From Desulfosarcina sp. (lineage in GTDB: Bacteria > Desulfobacterota > Desulfobacteria > Desulfobacterales > Desulfosarcinaceae): a DNA stretch of 64,000 nucleotides. The stretch lies in the NCBI GenBank assembly GCA_014237405.1, contig JABZFO010000146.1:28642-92641 (forward strand), in the 5' to 3' direction. The position numbers and the translations under genes were made by a program. The notes beneath the pieces were generated by a model, which saw only the letters and a program-made list of their open reading frames with translations, did no database searches and was not told the DNA's origin. Of the stretch, positions 21,397-29,976 are shown in pieces (the stretch's first letter is position 1; each line of letters begins with the position of its first letter).

Positions 21397-21585
21397 ATGG
21401 CTTTTATCCCGACCGTAGACGAGGCTAAATGCGTTGGCTGCGAAGAGTGCGTCGATGTGTGCCCCACGGAAGTGTTCGAGATGGAGGATGAAAAATCTGT
21501 CCCGGTGAACGCAGAAGAGTGTCTCGGCTGCGAAAGCTGCGTGGAAGTGTGCGAAGAGGGCGCCATCACCGTCGAAGAAACCTAA
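21397..21585 (+). CDS. 2x[4Fe-4S] bacterial-type ferredoxin
   Basis: A 62-residue protein with two cluster motifs: CVGCEECVDVCP near residue 12 and CLGCESCVEVCEEG near residue 42. It is a small acidic soluble electron carrier typical of strict anaerobes. In sulfate reducers such proteins serve low-potential oxidoreductases. A strong AAAGGAGG site lies 8 nt ahead of the ATG, a sigma-70-like promoter lies upstream, and a perfect terminator follows, so it is a single-gene transcript that is probably highly expressed. Confidence 0.95.
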   Translation: MAFIPTVDEAKCVGCEECVDVCPTEVFEMEDEKSVPVNAEECLGCESCVEVCEEGAITVEET

Positions 21586-21610
21586 TCATTGACGGCGTTA
21601 AAGACGTCCC

Positions 21611-21646
21611 AACCCCCGTCGGTTTTGCCTGCCGGGGGTTTTTTAT
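21611..21646 (+). terminator. Rho-independent terminator of the ferredoxin gene
   Basis: AACCCCC at 21611-21617 pairs with GGGGGTT at 21634-21640, followed by an uninterrupted T run and TTATTTTT. It lies 25 bp after the ferredoxin stop. Confidence 0.85.
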
Positions 21647-21675
21647 TTTTACATTGAAAACCTGGTCCTCTGGGC
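21639..21675 (+). repeat. Dispersed 37-bp repeat B, copy 1
   Basis: The block starting at the terminator T run (TTTTTTATTTTTACATTGAA) and ending CCTGGTCCTCTGGGC matches 28304-28340 at 36 of 37 positions. Here the second half of the hairpin is degraded (CTAGAATTTT). Confidence 0.75.
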
Positions 21676-21736
21676 TAGAATTTTTATTCCTGCAACGGAT
21701 CAACGACCGATCTGTTCGGGTCGCGAAAGGCTTCCC

Positions 21737-22240
21737 ATGAACCGCTATCAAATTGTCGAGACTGCTTTTGGGTATGGTGCCGTGGCCTTTTCCGTCGAGC
21801 CGTTCAGGCTTCTTGAAATCAAGCTTCCCCAAACCGATATCCATGCGCTTTGTCAGGCATTCGACGATGCATTTTGGCTTATTGACAGCAGCAATCCAAA
21901 AGCATCAAAAATCGCTGACATTCTGGTCTGCTATTTCAATGGAGAACCGATCGATATTCCCTGGCCGGTCATGGACCTCGCCGGTTTTACTCCCTCCCAG
22001 CAGGCCGTTTACCGCACTGTGGCCAAAATCCCCTACGGCGAAACCGCATCCTACGGTCAGGTGGCCCGGATGGCCGGCGTTCCCCGTGCCGCCCGGTTCG
22101 TGGGCACCACCATGGCCAACAACCCTTACCCGGTTTTCATCCCCTGTCACCGGGTGGTTAAAAGCGATGGATTCCCGGGCCGATTCGGCGGTGGAACCGC
22201 CCTTAAAGTGAAAATGCTGGTCCTTGAGTCTGCCTCCTAA
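21737..22240 (+). CDS. ogt: Methylated-DNA--[protein]-cysteine S-methyltransferase
   Basis: A 167-residue suicide DNA repair protein that removes O6-alkyl groups from guanine. The acceptor cysteine is in FIPCHRVVKSDG. The helix-turn-helix and Asn hinge are seen in IPYGETASYGQVARMAG and GTTMANNPYP. The N-terminal half is the short Ogt-type domain. There is no AraC-like Ada domain. A weak AAAGG precedes the ATG. It stands alone between repeat B and the convergent subtilase gene. Confidence 0.93.
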   Translation: MNRYQIVETAFGYGAVAFSVEPFRLLEIKLPQTDIHALCQAFDDAFWLIDSSNPKASKIADILVCYFNGEPIDIPWPVMDLAGFTPSQQAVYRTVAKIPYGETASYGQVARMAGVPRAARFVGTTMANNPYPVFIPCHRVVKSDGFPGRFGGGTALKVKMLVLESAS

Positions 22241-22276
22241 TTGCTGTGCAACGATAGGAATAACAACGGTTTTGGC

Positions 22277-23584
22277 TCAATTCCCTTCGACGAGTATTCG
22301 CAAGATGGTTTCCCGATCGGCATCGGGGTTCTGGTTTAAAATGGCGGCCACGCGGCGGGCAGTGTAGGCGGTTGCGATGGAGGTACCGGCATAGGTCCCC
22401 GGATCGCCTTGGTATCCAACCGGCAAATCGGCCACACCCGGTGCGGTCACGGATACGAAATCGCCGAAGTTGGACTGGTCCCACGGATCGCCGTTCGGGG
22501 CCAGGGCTCCTACGCCAATCACGCTATCATAGGCGGCCGGATAGACCGGATTGCCCGTGGGGGCGTTGCCTGCGGCGGCTACCAGAATCAATCCCTTTGC
22601 AGCAGCATAGCGGATGGCGGACTCCAGAAGCGGACTGGGCGTCTCCGACCCCCAGCTCAGGCTCAACACCCGTACGCCCTTTTCAACGGCAAAATCGATA
22701 CCCCGGATCAGGGTGTAGTTGGACGTGAAACCATTGTCGTCAAATGCACGGATGGCGACCACCGGGCTTCCGGCAGGTGTGTCAGGTCCGGCCCCCAAGG
22801 GGTTGACTGCCCCTGCGGCAATGAGGGCCATCTGTGTGCCGTGGCCCAATCCATCACTGACCTCGGCGCCCGGTGAGACGGCATCATATGCGGCCTGAAC
22901 ATAGGGGCTGCTTGTATAATCTGAAAGCAACCCGCTGTCCATCACCGCGACAGGTGTTGTGCCAGTCGATGGGGAACGGGACGGTGGTGGCGGCGGCGAC
23001 GACGGATCCAACCGTACGGGACTGCCCCCTTTCAGCGGATGGGCATAGTCCGGTTCGGCGTCCTGGATGCCGGGGGTGTTGGTGATTGTTTCAGCGATTG
23101 CCGGCACATCACTGCCATGGGGCAGGCGCAGCCGAACGATTCCCAATGGTGTGTATGCATCTATGATGGTGGCGCCCAACCGGTCCAGAAGGGCTGCCAG
23201 GGCGGCTTCCGTCATGTCCGGCGCCAGCCGGATCAGCAGGATGTCCTTCACGTGATAGGCGTCGACGCCCTTTTTGACGACGTTCAGGTTCGCGCTTTGT
23301 TGCAGCGGCCGGATCCGCGATTCCTGACCCTTATAAAAAATGCGGATTTCCCAGAGCCGAGGTTCGCTGGTTGTGGACGCCTTGTCCTTTCTCCAAATGA
23401 GAGCATAGTCGACGGATTTCAAGACACTTGATATGGCCAGAATGGTTGAAAGCGCCTGATTTTTTACGTCCAGGGTGAGCCGGTCATCCTGGATAAGCAC
23501 AACCGAGTCGGACGCCATTGTAATGGAAGGGGGTGGCGCCAGGCAGATCATGAGAATGAAAGTTACCGGTTTAAGCAGTTTCAT
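22277..23584 (-). CDS. Secreted S8-family subtilisin-like serine protease
   Basis: A 435-residue protein with a signal peptide (LKPVTFILMICLAPPPSITMAS). The catalytic triad is readable: Asp in VAVMDSGLLSD, His in GLGHGTQMALIA, Ser in YAGTSIATAYTA, with the oxyanion Asn in VAAAGNAPTGN. The first 200 residues before the catalytic domain include a strand-rich segment resembling a short regulatory/propeptide domain and a proline-rich linker (SSPPPPPSRSP). The start has a GAGGTGA site 8 nt upstream. It begins 20 bp after the AsmA-like gene. Substrates are unknown. Confidence 0.9.
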   Translation of the reverse strand: MKLLKPVTFILMICLAPPPSITMASDSVVLIQDDRLTLDVKNQALSTILAISSVLKSVDYALIWRKDKASTTSEPRLWEIRIFYKGQESRIRPLQQSANLNVVKKGVDAYHVKDILLIRLAPDMTEAALAALLDRLGATIIDAYTPLGIVRLRLPHGSDVPAIAETITNTPGIQDAEPDYAHPLKGGSPVRLDPSSPPPPPSRSPSTGTTPVAVMDSGLLSDYTSSPYVQAAYDAVSPGAEVSDGLGHGTQMALIAAGAVNPLGAGPDTPAGSPVVAIRAFDDNGFTSNYTLIRGIDFAVEKGVRVLSLSWGSETPSPLLESAIRYAAAKGLILVAAAGNAPTGNPVYPAAYDSVIGVGALAPNGDPWDQSNFGDFVSVTAPGVADLPVGYQGDPGTYAGTSIATAYTARRVAAILNQNPDADRETILRILVEGN

Positions 23585-23604
23585 GGGTTGTTCACCTCGT
23601 CCCT

Positions 23605-24378
23605 TCAGGGGCTTTTTGGGGTGGGGGCAACCGGCGTTGCTTCCGTTGCGGATTTTTCCGACCCCAAATCCGCAGCACTCTCCACCAGCTTGAAGGGCGC
23701 CTTCAGCGTCCGCCCCATGATGCCGAGCAGGCCTTGGCCCACGGCTGACGGCGGTATGTGCACGACGGATACGTCGCTTAGCTTTCCCTCAATCCGCAAC
23801 GGTACGGTAATCAGGGACCCGCCGATGATATAGCTGATGATGGGCAGTTTATTGACAATGCGATCGACGGTTTTCAGGGGCGCGGTCAGCAGGATAATAT
23901 CAACCGTGGTGTCTTTCAGATCGATCTCTCCCTGGCCGGTGATCTTCAGGGAATTTCCGTCCAGCAGAATTTCGTCGAACTGCAGCTTCCCCCCACCGAT
24001 CTCGGCTTTTACATATGCTTTTGTATAACCGTATCCCTTTTCGGTGAGATCGGATTTTCCACCGGTGAATACCTCGGTGACATTGAGAATGGAAAAGATT
24101 TTCATCAGCACATTGGCATGCTCAATCCTTCCGTTGTCCGATGAGAATTCCATCTGCCCGGACATGAATTGGGCCGGGTCTTCCCGGGTGGGCGGCAGGT
24201 TGATCTCTCCGGTAAGGCTGTACTTTGCATCGGCCCTTACCGGCCTGTGCCAGAGGCAGGCGGCGGTCTCCTGAAGCGACGCGTCCGTCGCCGTGGGGGT
24301 GATGTGCAGACTCACGCCGTGGGGTGAGAATTCCAACTCCCCGGTGGTGGAGATACCGCACAGGTCTGCTTCATTCAC
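23605..24378 (-). CDS. AsmA-like protein, C-terminal fragment (3 of 3)
   Basis: This frame carries the conserved C-terminal AsmA_2-type repeat: an MEFSSDNGRIEHANVLMKIF block, FDEILLDGNSLKITGQGEIDL, DIILLTAPLKTVD and a closing VPLRIEGKLSDVSVV. The open frame extends upstream of the listed Met. It joins fragment 2 near 24405-24428. The S8 protease follows 20 bp downstream. AsmA-family proteins are inner-membrane-anchored periplasmic proteins thought to move phospholipids or aid outer-membrane biogenesis. Only the three fragments together make the gene. Confidence 0.75.
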   Translation of the reverse strand: MNEADLCGISTTGELEFSPHGVSLHITPTATDASLQETAACLWHRPVRADAKYSLTGEINLPPTREDPAQFMSGQMEFSSDNGRIEHANVLMKIFSILNVTEVFTGGKSDLTEKGYGYTKAYVKAEIGGGKLQFDEILLDGNSLKITGQGEIDLKDTTVDIILLTAPLKTVDRIVNKLPIISYIIGGSLITVPLRIEGKLSDVSVVHIPPSAVGQGLLGIMGRTLKAPFKLVESAADLGSEKSATEATPVAPTPKSP

Positions 24379-24929
24379 CTGAATGCGGGTGTTGTCGCCG
24401 TCCGAGGGACAAACGTGGATGGTGTTTTTTGTTTCTCTGTCGTGTCGTTGTCGTTTCCTGCGGGTTTAAGGGCCCGGATCAATTCTTCGTCCAATCGGTC
24501 GGCTTCCACATTCATGTCAAATGTCAGGTCACCGCCCTTATGATCCACGATGCCGTCAACAACCAGCAGGCTGCTGCACAGGGATACCTCCGAGGGGGCG
24601 ATCGTCAGTTGGCCGCTGCTGCCGTCGATGGAAAATTTTCTCACGTCGATAGGATCGGAAACCAGACTGTGAATATGGAGTCCTTCTCCGGCCAGTTTTC
24701 CGGTAAATGAGGAATTCAGCGGTGCATGGGTGTCGATCACGGCCTGAAAATCCCCCTCGAGCCTGCCGGACAGGATTTGATTGTTTCGCAGCAGCCGGTC
24801 GGCAGTCTGTTTTTCGACATTTCCAGAAAAGGCCAACTCGATAACGGAAGCCTGTTTTCGTGCCGAAGCCCTTGCCTTTGAACGGTTTTCAACCCACCCA
24901 TGAAAGAAAACGTATCGGTGTCGTTCCAT
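24375..24929 (-). CDS. AsmA-like protein, middle fragment (2 of 3)
   Basis: The real coding portion starts around ASVIELAFSGN (about 24855) and runs to about EKQK (24430), giving beta-rich repeats (LEGDFQAVIDTHAPLNSSFTGKL, LTIAPSEVSLCSSLLVVDGIVDHKGGDLTFD). Both ends leave the frame. The upstream join with fragment 1 is near 24860-24905 and the downstream join with fragment 3 near 24405-24428. Some residues appear to be lost at each join, but the family is too variable for me to count them. Confidence 0.7.
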   Translation of the reverse strand: MERHRYVFFHGWVENRSKARASARKQASVIELAFSGNVEKQTADRLLRNNQILSGRLEGDFQAVIDTHAPLNSSFTGKLAGEGLHIHSLVSDPIDVRKFSIDGSSGQLTIAPSEVSLCSSLLVVDGIVDHKGGDLTFDMNVEADRLDEELIRALKPAGNDNDTTEKQKTPSTFVPRTATTPAFR

Positions 24930-26794
24930 ACGATGTTGACGCCGGAGAGATCCACGGGCGGTTTCATCTGCAGGCGCTCAGGGAAGGGCAGAATCGTGTT
25001 CAGCCACTCAATGGCCGCCTGACCCATGGATCCGTCGATATGCCACGTTACGGATTCAGTGTCGATGATGCCTTTGGATTGGTATGACGAAACAAAGGAG
25101 CCGTCCAGGAACTCAATGCTTACGTCTGTTGCTCGCTCCTTCCCGGGAATGTAGGTGATCTCACCACCGGAGAGCCTGACATCAAAGGGCACCAGGGGGC
25201 CTGTTATGCGAATGTCTTCCGGTGTACCGGAAATTTCGAAGGCCCAGTTTTCCGGTTCGGTGAGCGGGCCGCTGATCTCCAACATAGACACGCTTGCGTT
25301 GCCGGTTACCGCTTCGACATATTCGTAAGCCTTTTCCAGACCTTCGAAACCGGTGAGCCAGGTGTACAGGGGCGCTGCATCGACCGCCACCGAACGGCTC
25401 GATATCTTCAGAGTCGCTTCCTTTTCCCAATCGATGGCGGCATCCAGTCCTTTGAAAGTGGCACCCTTGAAGTGGCCGCTCACATTTTTAAAATCCACCC
25501 GGGCATCTTCATAGACAACATCGCCATCCATGCGTTCAAGATCGGCCTCGATGCCCGGGATGGTGACCAGACCCTGTGCCAGGTGGCCCGCAGCCTTCAT
25601 CTTGGTCAACTGCAAGCCGTTGCTGCCGGTTTCAAATCCGGCGAAATAGGTGGCATCGGTCAGGTGTCCTTCTTTGGCAACGGAAAAGGCCGTCCGGATT
25701 GCATCCAGGTCGCCGGCGATGGCACGGGTGACAGCGCCGGCAACGGCCACATCCAGCTGGCTGGCGGTGGCACGCACCTCGATGACAGATCTGCCCGCAT
25801 CACCCGCGGGTTTGATGATAGCGGCGGCCGAGAGGTCCAATGCCGGCTGAGCGGACTGCAGGGTGTCGATGGATAGCGAGAGGCTTTTGTCGGCATAGTC
25901 AACGGCACCTGCGATGGTGGCCGCGTCCAGATCCAGCTTCAGGCCCTTGCGCATGACCGTCAGGGAGGGGAACTGAAGGTCAAACCGGCAATGCATTGTT
26001 TCAGGTCCGTCGACGGTGAAGGTGGCTTTGACCGTTGCCTGGGTATCTTCGGTGGTGATGTCGCCGGGAAGGGAGGCATAGAACAACAGGGGACGCACGT
26101 TTATGTCGGTCAGCGTGACTTGTCCGCTGGCCTGCATGGCTTCAATGTCGGCTTTGGCACTGACGTCCAGATTACCGGTAAGGTCTGATCGGCAGAGCAG
26201 GTTCAGCGACAGGTTACCGTCATCATTTTCCACAGAGGCATCGATGCCGGCAATCCGAAGATCCGGTGCATCGGGGAACGCCAGGGTAACCGTTCCCCCC
26301 TCAATCTGCAGATCCGTTCCCGGATCGATGGCCGCCAGGGCGCCAAAAAGACCTCCGATGGTCGTTTTGACTCCATCTTCAAGAGAACGGCCCCCTTTAT
26401 CCTTCGGCGAATCCGGTGTCTTGCTCGAGTCTGAACCCACGAGGACCTTGATTTCGGGGGAAGCCAGCACAAGGCGCCGGACGCTGAACCGACCTGTCAG
26501 GAGCGGCAAGATCCTGGGGTAGACCGACAACTCCTTCGCGTAGACTTCGAATGCCTCCGGCCGGCGCAGATGAATGTCGCGGGCCTTCAAGTGTGGCAGG
26601 GGCAGAAAGCTGATGTCCAGACGGTCATAATCCAATGCGCCGCCGGTTGCCTGGGCGGTTTTGGTGACGATGAACGATTTCACCATCTCGCGGTTGGCCA
26701 GCAGGTGGGTGATCAGGGCAGCCGCCAGCAGCAGGGCCATGACGATGCCGGCGCACCCGACACTGACCATGAATAGTTTTTTGGTACGGCGCAT
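24737..26794 (-). CDS. AsmA-like protein, N-terminal fragment (1 of 3)
   Basis: It starts MRRTKKLFMVSVGCAGIVMALLLAAALIT, a single N-terminal membrane anchor, followed by the AsmA N-terminal block (YDRLDISFLPLPHLKARDIHL). Long beta-repeat segments follow, as in AsmA/TamB-like bridge proteins. The valid frame ends at about TDTFSFMGGLKT (24890), and the last 50 residues of the ORF are out of frame. The start has an AAGGAAAAT site overlapping the stop of the K+ channel gene, so the two are translationally coupled. The whole gene spans 26794 to 23605, about 1,060 codons without the lost sequence. Confidence 0.78.
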   Translation of the reverse strand: MRRTKKLFMVSVGCAGIVMALLLAAALITHLLANREMVKSFIVTKTAQATGGALDYDRLDISFLPLPHLKARDIHLRRPEAFEVYAKELSVYPRILPLLTGRFSVRRLVLASPEIKVLVGSDSSKTPDSPKDKGGRSLEDGVKTTIGGLFGALAAIDPGTDLQIEGGTVTLAFPDAPDLRIAGIDASVENDDGNLSLNLLCRSDLTGNLDVSAKADIEAMQASGQVTLTDINVRPLLFYASLPGDITTEDTQATVKATFTVDGPETMHCRFDLQFPSLTVMRKGLKLDLDAATIAGAVDYADKSLSLSIDTLQSAQPALDLSAAAIIKPAGDAGRSVIEVRATASQLDVAVAGAVTRAIAGDLDAIRTAFSVAKEGHLTDATYFAGFETGSNGLQLTKMKAAGHLAQGLVTIPGIEADLERMDGDVVYEDARVDFKNVSGHFKGATFKGLDAAIDWEKEATLKISSRSVAVDAAPLYTWLTGFEGLEKAYEYVEAVTGNASVSMLEISGPLTEPENWAFEISGTPEDIRITGPLVPFDVRLSGGEITYIPGKERATDVSIEFLDGSFVSSYQSKGIIDTESVTWHIDGSMGQAAIEWLNTILPFPERLQMKPPVDLSGVNIVWNDTDTFSFMGGLKTVQRQGLRHENRLPLSSWPFLEMSKNRLPTGCCETIKSCPAGSRGIFRP

Positions 26795-27460
26795 TTATTT
26801 TCCTTCGGCTCGGCCCAAAAATTTGCCCACCAGCATGGCAATGAGGATGGTTAAGTACAGCTGACCGGTGACGGCGATGAGCACCGCCATGGATCGGGAC
26901 AGATGGTACACCGGGGTAACGTCCCCGTAGCCCAGGGTGGATAGGGTCACAAAGCTGAAATAGATGAAATCATTAAACTGCGGCGTGCTTTCACCGGGGA
27001 AGTTGATCGCATGGCTTCCTGAAGTAAAAACAGAGTGATGCATCACATCTGAAATGGCCAGCAGCACTCCGCCCAAAACACCGAGCAGCAGGTAGCCGTT
27101 GATGGAACTGAGGATGATGGTGGGGGTTACATCCTGGCTGCGGGCGATGTTGCGGATCATCATAACGACGATGGCCACCAGGAAAAGGAATGTCGTGATA
27201 CTGTCTACCAAGTAAACAATGTGGTTTTCTACGAAATGGCCGATCCACGTGGTGGCTGCCGTTGCCGTTCCCATCGGAAGAAGTATTTTTAACGATTTGG
27301 TGGAGAAATCCACCGAGAAAATGCCCGAGAAATAAATTGCCGTCAACAGCAGGTCCCGCACCAGTGAATCCCTGCCTCTGAACAAGGGAAACAGGATGAT
27401 CAGGGCCAGCAGGCAAACCAGCAGGGTAATGTTGTTGCGGGCGAGGTTTTTTAACTTCAT
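26795..27460 (-). CDS. Potassium channel with TLGYGD filter
   Basis: A 221-residue membrane protein. About four hydrophobic helices in the N-terminal part (LLVCLLALIILFPLF; LLLTAIYFSGIF; LFLVAIVVMMI; LLLGVLGGVLLAI) precede the pore loop FSFVTLSTLGYGDVTP and a final helix. The selectivity filter TLGYGD identifies K+ selectivity. There is no cytoplasmic RCK or cNMP domain, which is unusual for a regulated channel. Its stop abuts the AsmA start. Two substrate-binding lipoproteins lie upstream on the same strand. Confidence 0.88.
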   Translation of the reverse strand: MKLKNLARNNITLLVCLLALIILFPLFRGRDSLVRDLLLTAIYFSGIFSVDFSTKSLKILLPMGTATAATTWIGHFVENHIVYLVDSITTFLFLVAIVVMMIRNIARSQDVTPTIILSSINGYLLLGVLGGVLLAISDVMHHSVFTSGSHAINFPGESTPQFNDFIYFSFVTLSTLGYGDVTPVYHLSRSMAVLIAVTGQLYLTILIAMLVGKFLGRAEGK

Positions 27461-27661
27461 GTCGAAAACAGTTCCGGCCGGCTTGCCATGTCTGCGATTG
27501 CCGGCCCGGAACCGAGACGTTGTGGTTTCCGGCGGTCTTGTCTGCCGGTAATGGTTTCCCTGCGGTTCGCATCCTCCCGGCAGGCTATTGAGCCAGCGGG
27601 ATCCACCGCTTGATAACGGTTTGCATCTTGCCCTGCCGGTTGGCCTGGCCGATGAAGGCGT

Positions 27662-28294
27662 TCACCGCTTCAAGCAGATCGGGGTCATCATAGGCGCATC
27701 GTGGATGAATACATCGATACGCCCGGCGACCAGGGCCTTCAAGGCCTCCTCCTGATTTGGAAAGGCCTTTAAGGATTTGGCACCGGTGCTCTTGCGGCGG
27801 GTGAATGATTCCCCGGTAGTGCCTTTAACCACGCCTATTCGCCAGGTGATGGACTGGGCCAGTACGGTTTCAACATTCTTAATGAACGCAAACTTGTGCA
27901 AATCCTTCACTAAAATCATCAGCCCGCTTTTAAAATAGGGCTTTGAAAATGCAATCTTATATTCTCTTGCCAGGGTGACGGACATACCGGACATGATGAT
28001 ATCCGTCCGGTTGTCCAGCAGTGCGGGTATCTGGTCTTCCCATGGGATTTCGACAAACACAGCGGTCTTTTCGAGGTATTCCGCCAAGGCCACGGCCATC
28101 TCGGCTTCAAGGCCGGTAATCTCCTCACCCTGCTTGTAGATCAGCGGCGGTGAGTCCGCTGAAACCCCCACCCGCAAAATGCTCGGATCCGCCTCGACGA
28201 CAGCAGGCGGCGTTGTGGCGCACCCGAACAGGGTCAAGGCAAAACCAACAGTCATTGCCAGAACGCACCGTGTCATTCGAAAAGAGATCTTCAT
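27662..28294 (-). CDS. Amino-acid-type periplasmic substrate-binding lipoprotein, frame-broken
   Basis: A family 3 (SBP_bac_3) binding protein with a lipobox signal (GFALTLFGCATT). The frame is good to VFIHDAP (about 27697) and then reads a short wrong tail (MMTPICLKR). Another frame continues YDDPDLLEAVNAFIGQANRQG and ends WIPLAQ at a TAG at 27595-27597, so the real gene is 27595..28294. Family members have about 35-40 more residues at the join. No permease or ATPase gene is adjacent. It could be a sensor-type or orphan binding protein. Confidence 0.8.
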   Translation of the reverse strand: MKISFRMTRCVLAMTVGFALTLFGCATTPPAVVEADPSILRVGVSADSPPLIYKQGEEITGLEAEMAVALAEYLEKTAVFVEIPWEDQIPALLDNRTDIIMSGMSVTLAREYKIAFSKPYFKSGLMILVKDLHKFAFIKNVETVLAQSITWRIGVVKGTTGESFTRRKSTGAKSLKAFPNQEEALKALVAGRIDVFIHDAPMMTPICLKR

Positions 28295-28303
28295 GCGTCA
28301 GCC

Positions 28304-28348
28304 TTTTTTATTTTTACATTGAAAGCCTGGTCCTCTGGGCCAGGCTTT
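28304..28348 (+). repeat. Dispersed repeat B, copy 2, with intact hairpin
   Basis: Bases 28304-28340 match 21639-21675 at 36 of 37 positions. Here the hairpin is perfect: AAAGCCTGG (28322-28330) pairs with CCAGGCTTT (28340-28348) around TCCTCTGGG, followed by TT and ACATT. As a terminator it points along the plus strand, but no plus-strand gene ends here. It lies between two minus-strand genes, so it is better seen as a mobile hairpin element. Confidence 0.75.
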
Positions 28349-28368
28349 TTACATTCAACGCACAAACG

Positions 28369-29187
28369 CTATTTCAAATTTAACAACCATGAAGGGTCTT
28401 CGATCCATTTGACCTTCATCTTGATCAACTCGTCGGACTCCCTCATGGTATTGAGAAAGTTGGTGGTCCAATTCATCAGGTGCGCATCTCCCGCCGGCAT
28501 GGCGATGCCCAGCGGTTCGTAGGTAAACGGGGTGATCAGTGAAACCAGCCCTTCGTCGGGGTGCCGCAACAGCGACAGTATACAGACGTGGTAGTCCGCC
28601 ACCAGAGCATCCACCTTGTTGGTGAGAACCATGTCTACAGCGTCCTCGTAGTTTTTGGCCGTGACCAGACGGGCTTTGGGCATCAGCGTCTCCACCAGGG
28701 TGGCACTGGTGGAGCTCTCCAGGGCCGTGTAGGCGAACGCCTCCGAATTGAGTTTTGAGGTGTCCTCGGAGGTCACCAGGGACTTGAACCTGGTCAACAG
28801 AGCTTTGCCGGAGATGTGGTAGGGGCCAGCAAAGGCAACTTTCATGTTTCGTTCGGGGGTGATGGTCATGCCGGAAATCACCATGTCCACTTCACCGGCT
28901 TCCAGTGCGGGCAGCAGATCGGGGAAGGGTTTGATCACCAGGCTCAGTTCAACTCCCATGGCACTGGCCATATATCTGGCCAGATCCACATCCAGACCCA
29001 TGGGGACACCGGATTTATCCAGCATATTCAGCGGCGGCATATTGGCTGCCGTGCCCACGCGAAGGACACCGCTTTGGGTAATCCGGTCCAGGTTCGGGGA
29101 TGTCATTGTACCGCTGTTCGTATGGGCACACGCTGTGGCAAAAACAAGAACAAGTAACAGGAGCAGGCCGCGTTTAAACTGTTTCAT
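28369..29187 (-). CDS. Amino-acid-type periplasmic substrate-binding lipoprotein
   Basis: A complete 272-residue SBP_bac_3 protein. A lipoprotein signal ends FATACAH. The usual blocks LRVGTAANMPPLNML, GLDVDLARYMA, DMVISGMTITPERN and VDALVADYHVC are present. A GAGGAG site precedes the ATG. It is probably a paralogue of the neighbouring frame-broken protein (shared VISGMS/TIT-type block and layout). No transporter partner is present within 10 kb. The ligand cannot be read from sequence. Confidence 0.9.
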   Translation of the reverse strand: MKQFKRGLLLLLVLVFATACAHTNSGTMTSPNLDRITQSGVLRVGTAANMPPLNMLDKSGVPMGLDVDLARYMASAMGVELSLVIKPFPDLLPALEAGEVDMVISGMTITPERNMKVAFAGPYHISGKALLTRFKSLVTSEDTSKLNSEAFAYTALESSTSATLVETLMPKARLVTAKNYEDAVDMVLTNKVDALVADYHVCILSLLRHPDEGLVSLITPFTYEPLGIAMPAGDAHLMNWTTNFLNTMRESDELIKMKVKWIEDPSWLLNLK

Positions 29188-29269
29188 TTCTTTTCTCCTC
29201 TTTTCGGTAAATGGTGATTGAGATAAACGAATAGCATATATATAGGTCGTTCAACGGGTGGGATGGCGG

Positions 29270-29707
29270 TTATTCCCAGCCGGCCACCTCATACCCTTTT
29301 TCGAAAAGGCAGCGTTCGACAATCCCTCTGAACACTGGGGGCGGATTGTCCTGCGCCATCATGCCGACAGCCATCGAGGCCGTACCGCCGCCAACGGCAC
29401 CGGCCACGGCACCCTGACCGGGATCACCCCCAAGTACGGCGGCAGCGGCTGCGCCGGCGACGGCTAGGGCGGCAGCATCGTTGGCTGCATCCTGAGATAC
29501 CTGCGCTTCACTGTTCTCACTGGCACCGGTTTCCCGGGCCATCATCCAGCAGTCTTCAATATCCGCCAGAGCAGCTTCTCTGCCCATGATTTCAAAGTGG
29601 GCATTGGGGTATAGGATCGGTCGTTTGACCGACTCATCAAAGGCCGATGCCGTCAGCGGAGACAGCAAAATCAGAATGCTCGCACAGGCAGTTATGAATT
29701 GTTTCAT
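29270..29707 (-). CDS. Small secreted glycine-zipper protein
   Basis: A 145-residue protein with a clear signal peptide (FITACASILILLSPLTASAF). An acidic middle with two Cys flanks (EDCWMMA, ERCLFEKG) surrounds an Ala/Gly-rich stretch (AAALAVAGAAAAAVLGG, then GQGAVAGAVGGGTASMAVG). This is a glycine-zipper pattern typical of outer-membrane-associated lipoprotein-like proteins. The two cysteines could form a disulfide. An AAGGTGG site precedes the ATG. The function is unknown. Confidence 0.75.
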   Translation of the reverse strand: MKQFITACASILILLSPLTASAFDESVKRPILYPNAHFEIMGREAALADIEDCWMMARETGASENSEAQVSQDAANDAAALAVAGAAAAAVLGGDPGQGAVAGAVGGGTASMAVGMMAQDNPPPVFRGIVERCLFEKGYEVAGWE

Positions 29708-29937
29708 ATGCCACCTTTCAGTTCAAGAAAATCCTGGAACCTATCCGGCTGCCGCCAGGATACCGAATGAAAATAAGTGATCTTTTCAGTTTGCCAGCGG
29801 GCAGAATCATACCCGCGCAGGTGATGGCAGGTCAATTTATTTTTTCCGCGGCCCTAATCTCAATGGGACCCAAGGATGACAGATGGTTCATTCTTTTGCA
29901 GGCCTTTCGTCTTCGCAAAGGCTTTGCCGGGACACGT

Positions 29938-29975
29938 GATCTTGAACGAAAATCCTCGTTTCTGGACGGACACTA
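29938..29975 (+). repeat. Dispersed 38-bp repeat A, copy 2
   Basis: Identical over 38 bp to 12532-12569. It lies in the 269-bp gap between the glycine-zipper gene and the 3' end of the DAC-like gene. The gap also holds a TTATTTTTTCCGCGG word near 29836, likewise found near copy 1. The rest of this gap shows no gene. Confidence 0.8.
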
Positions 29976-29976
29976 C

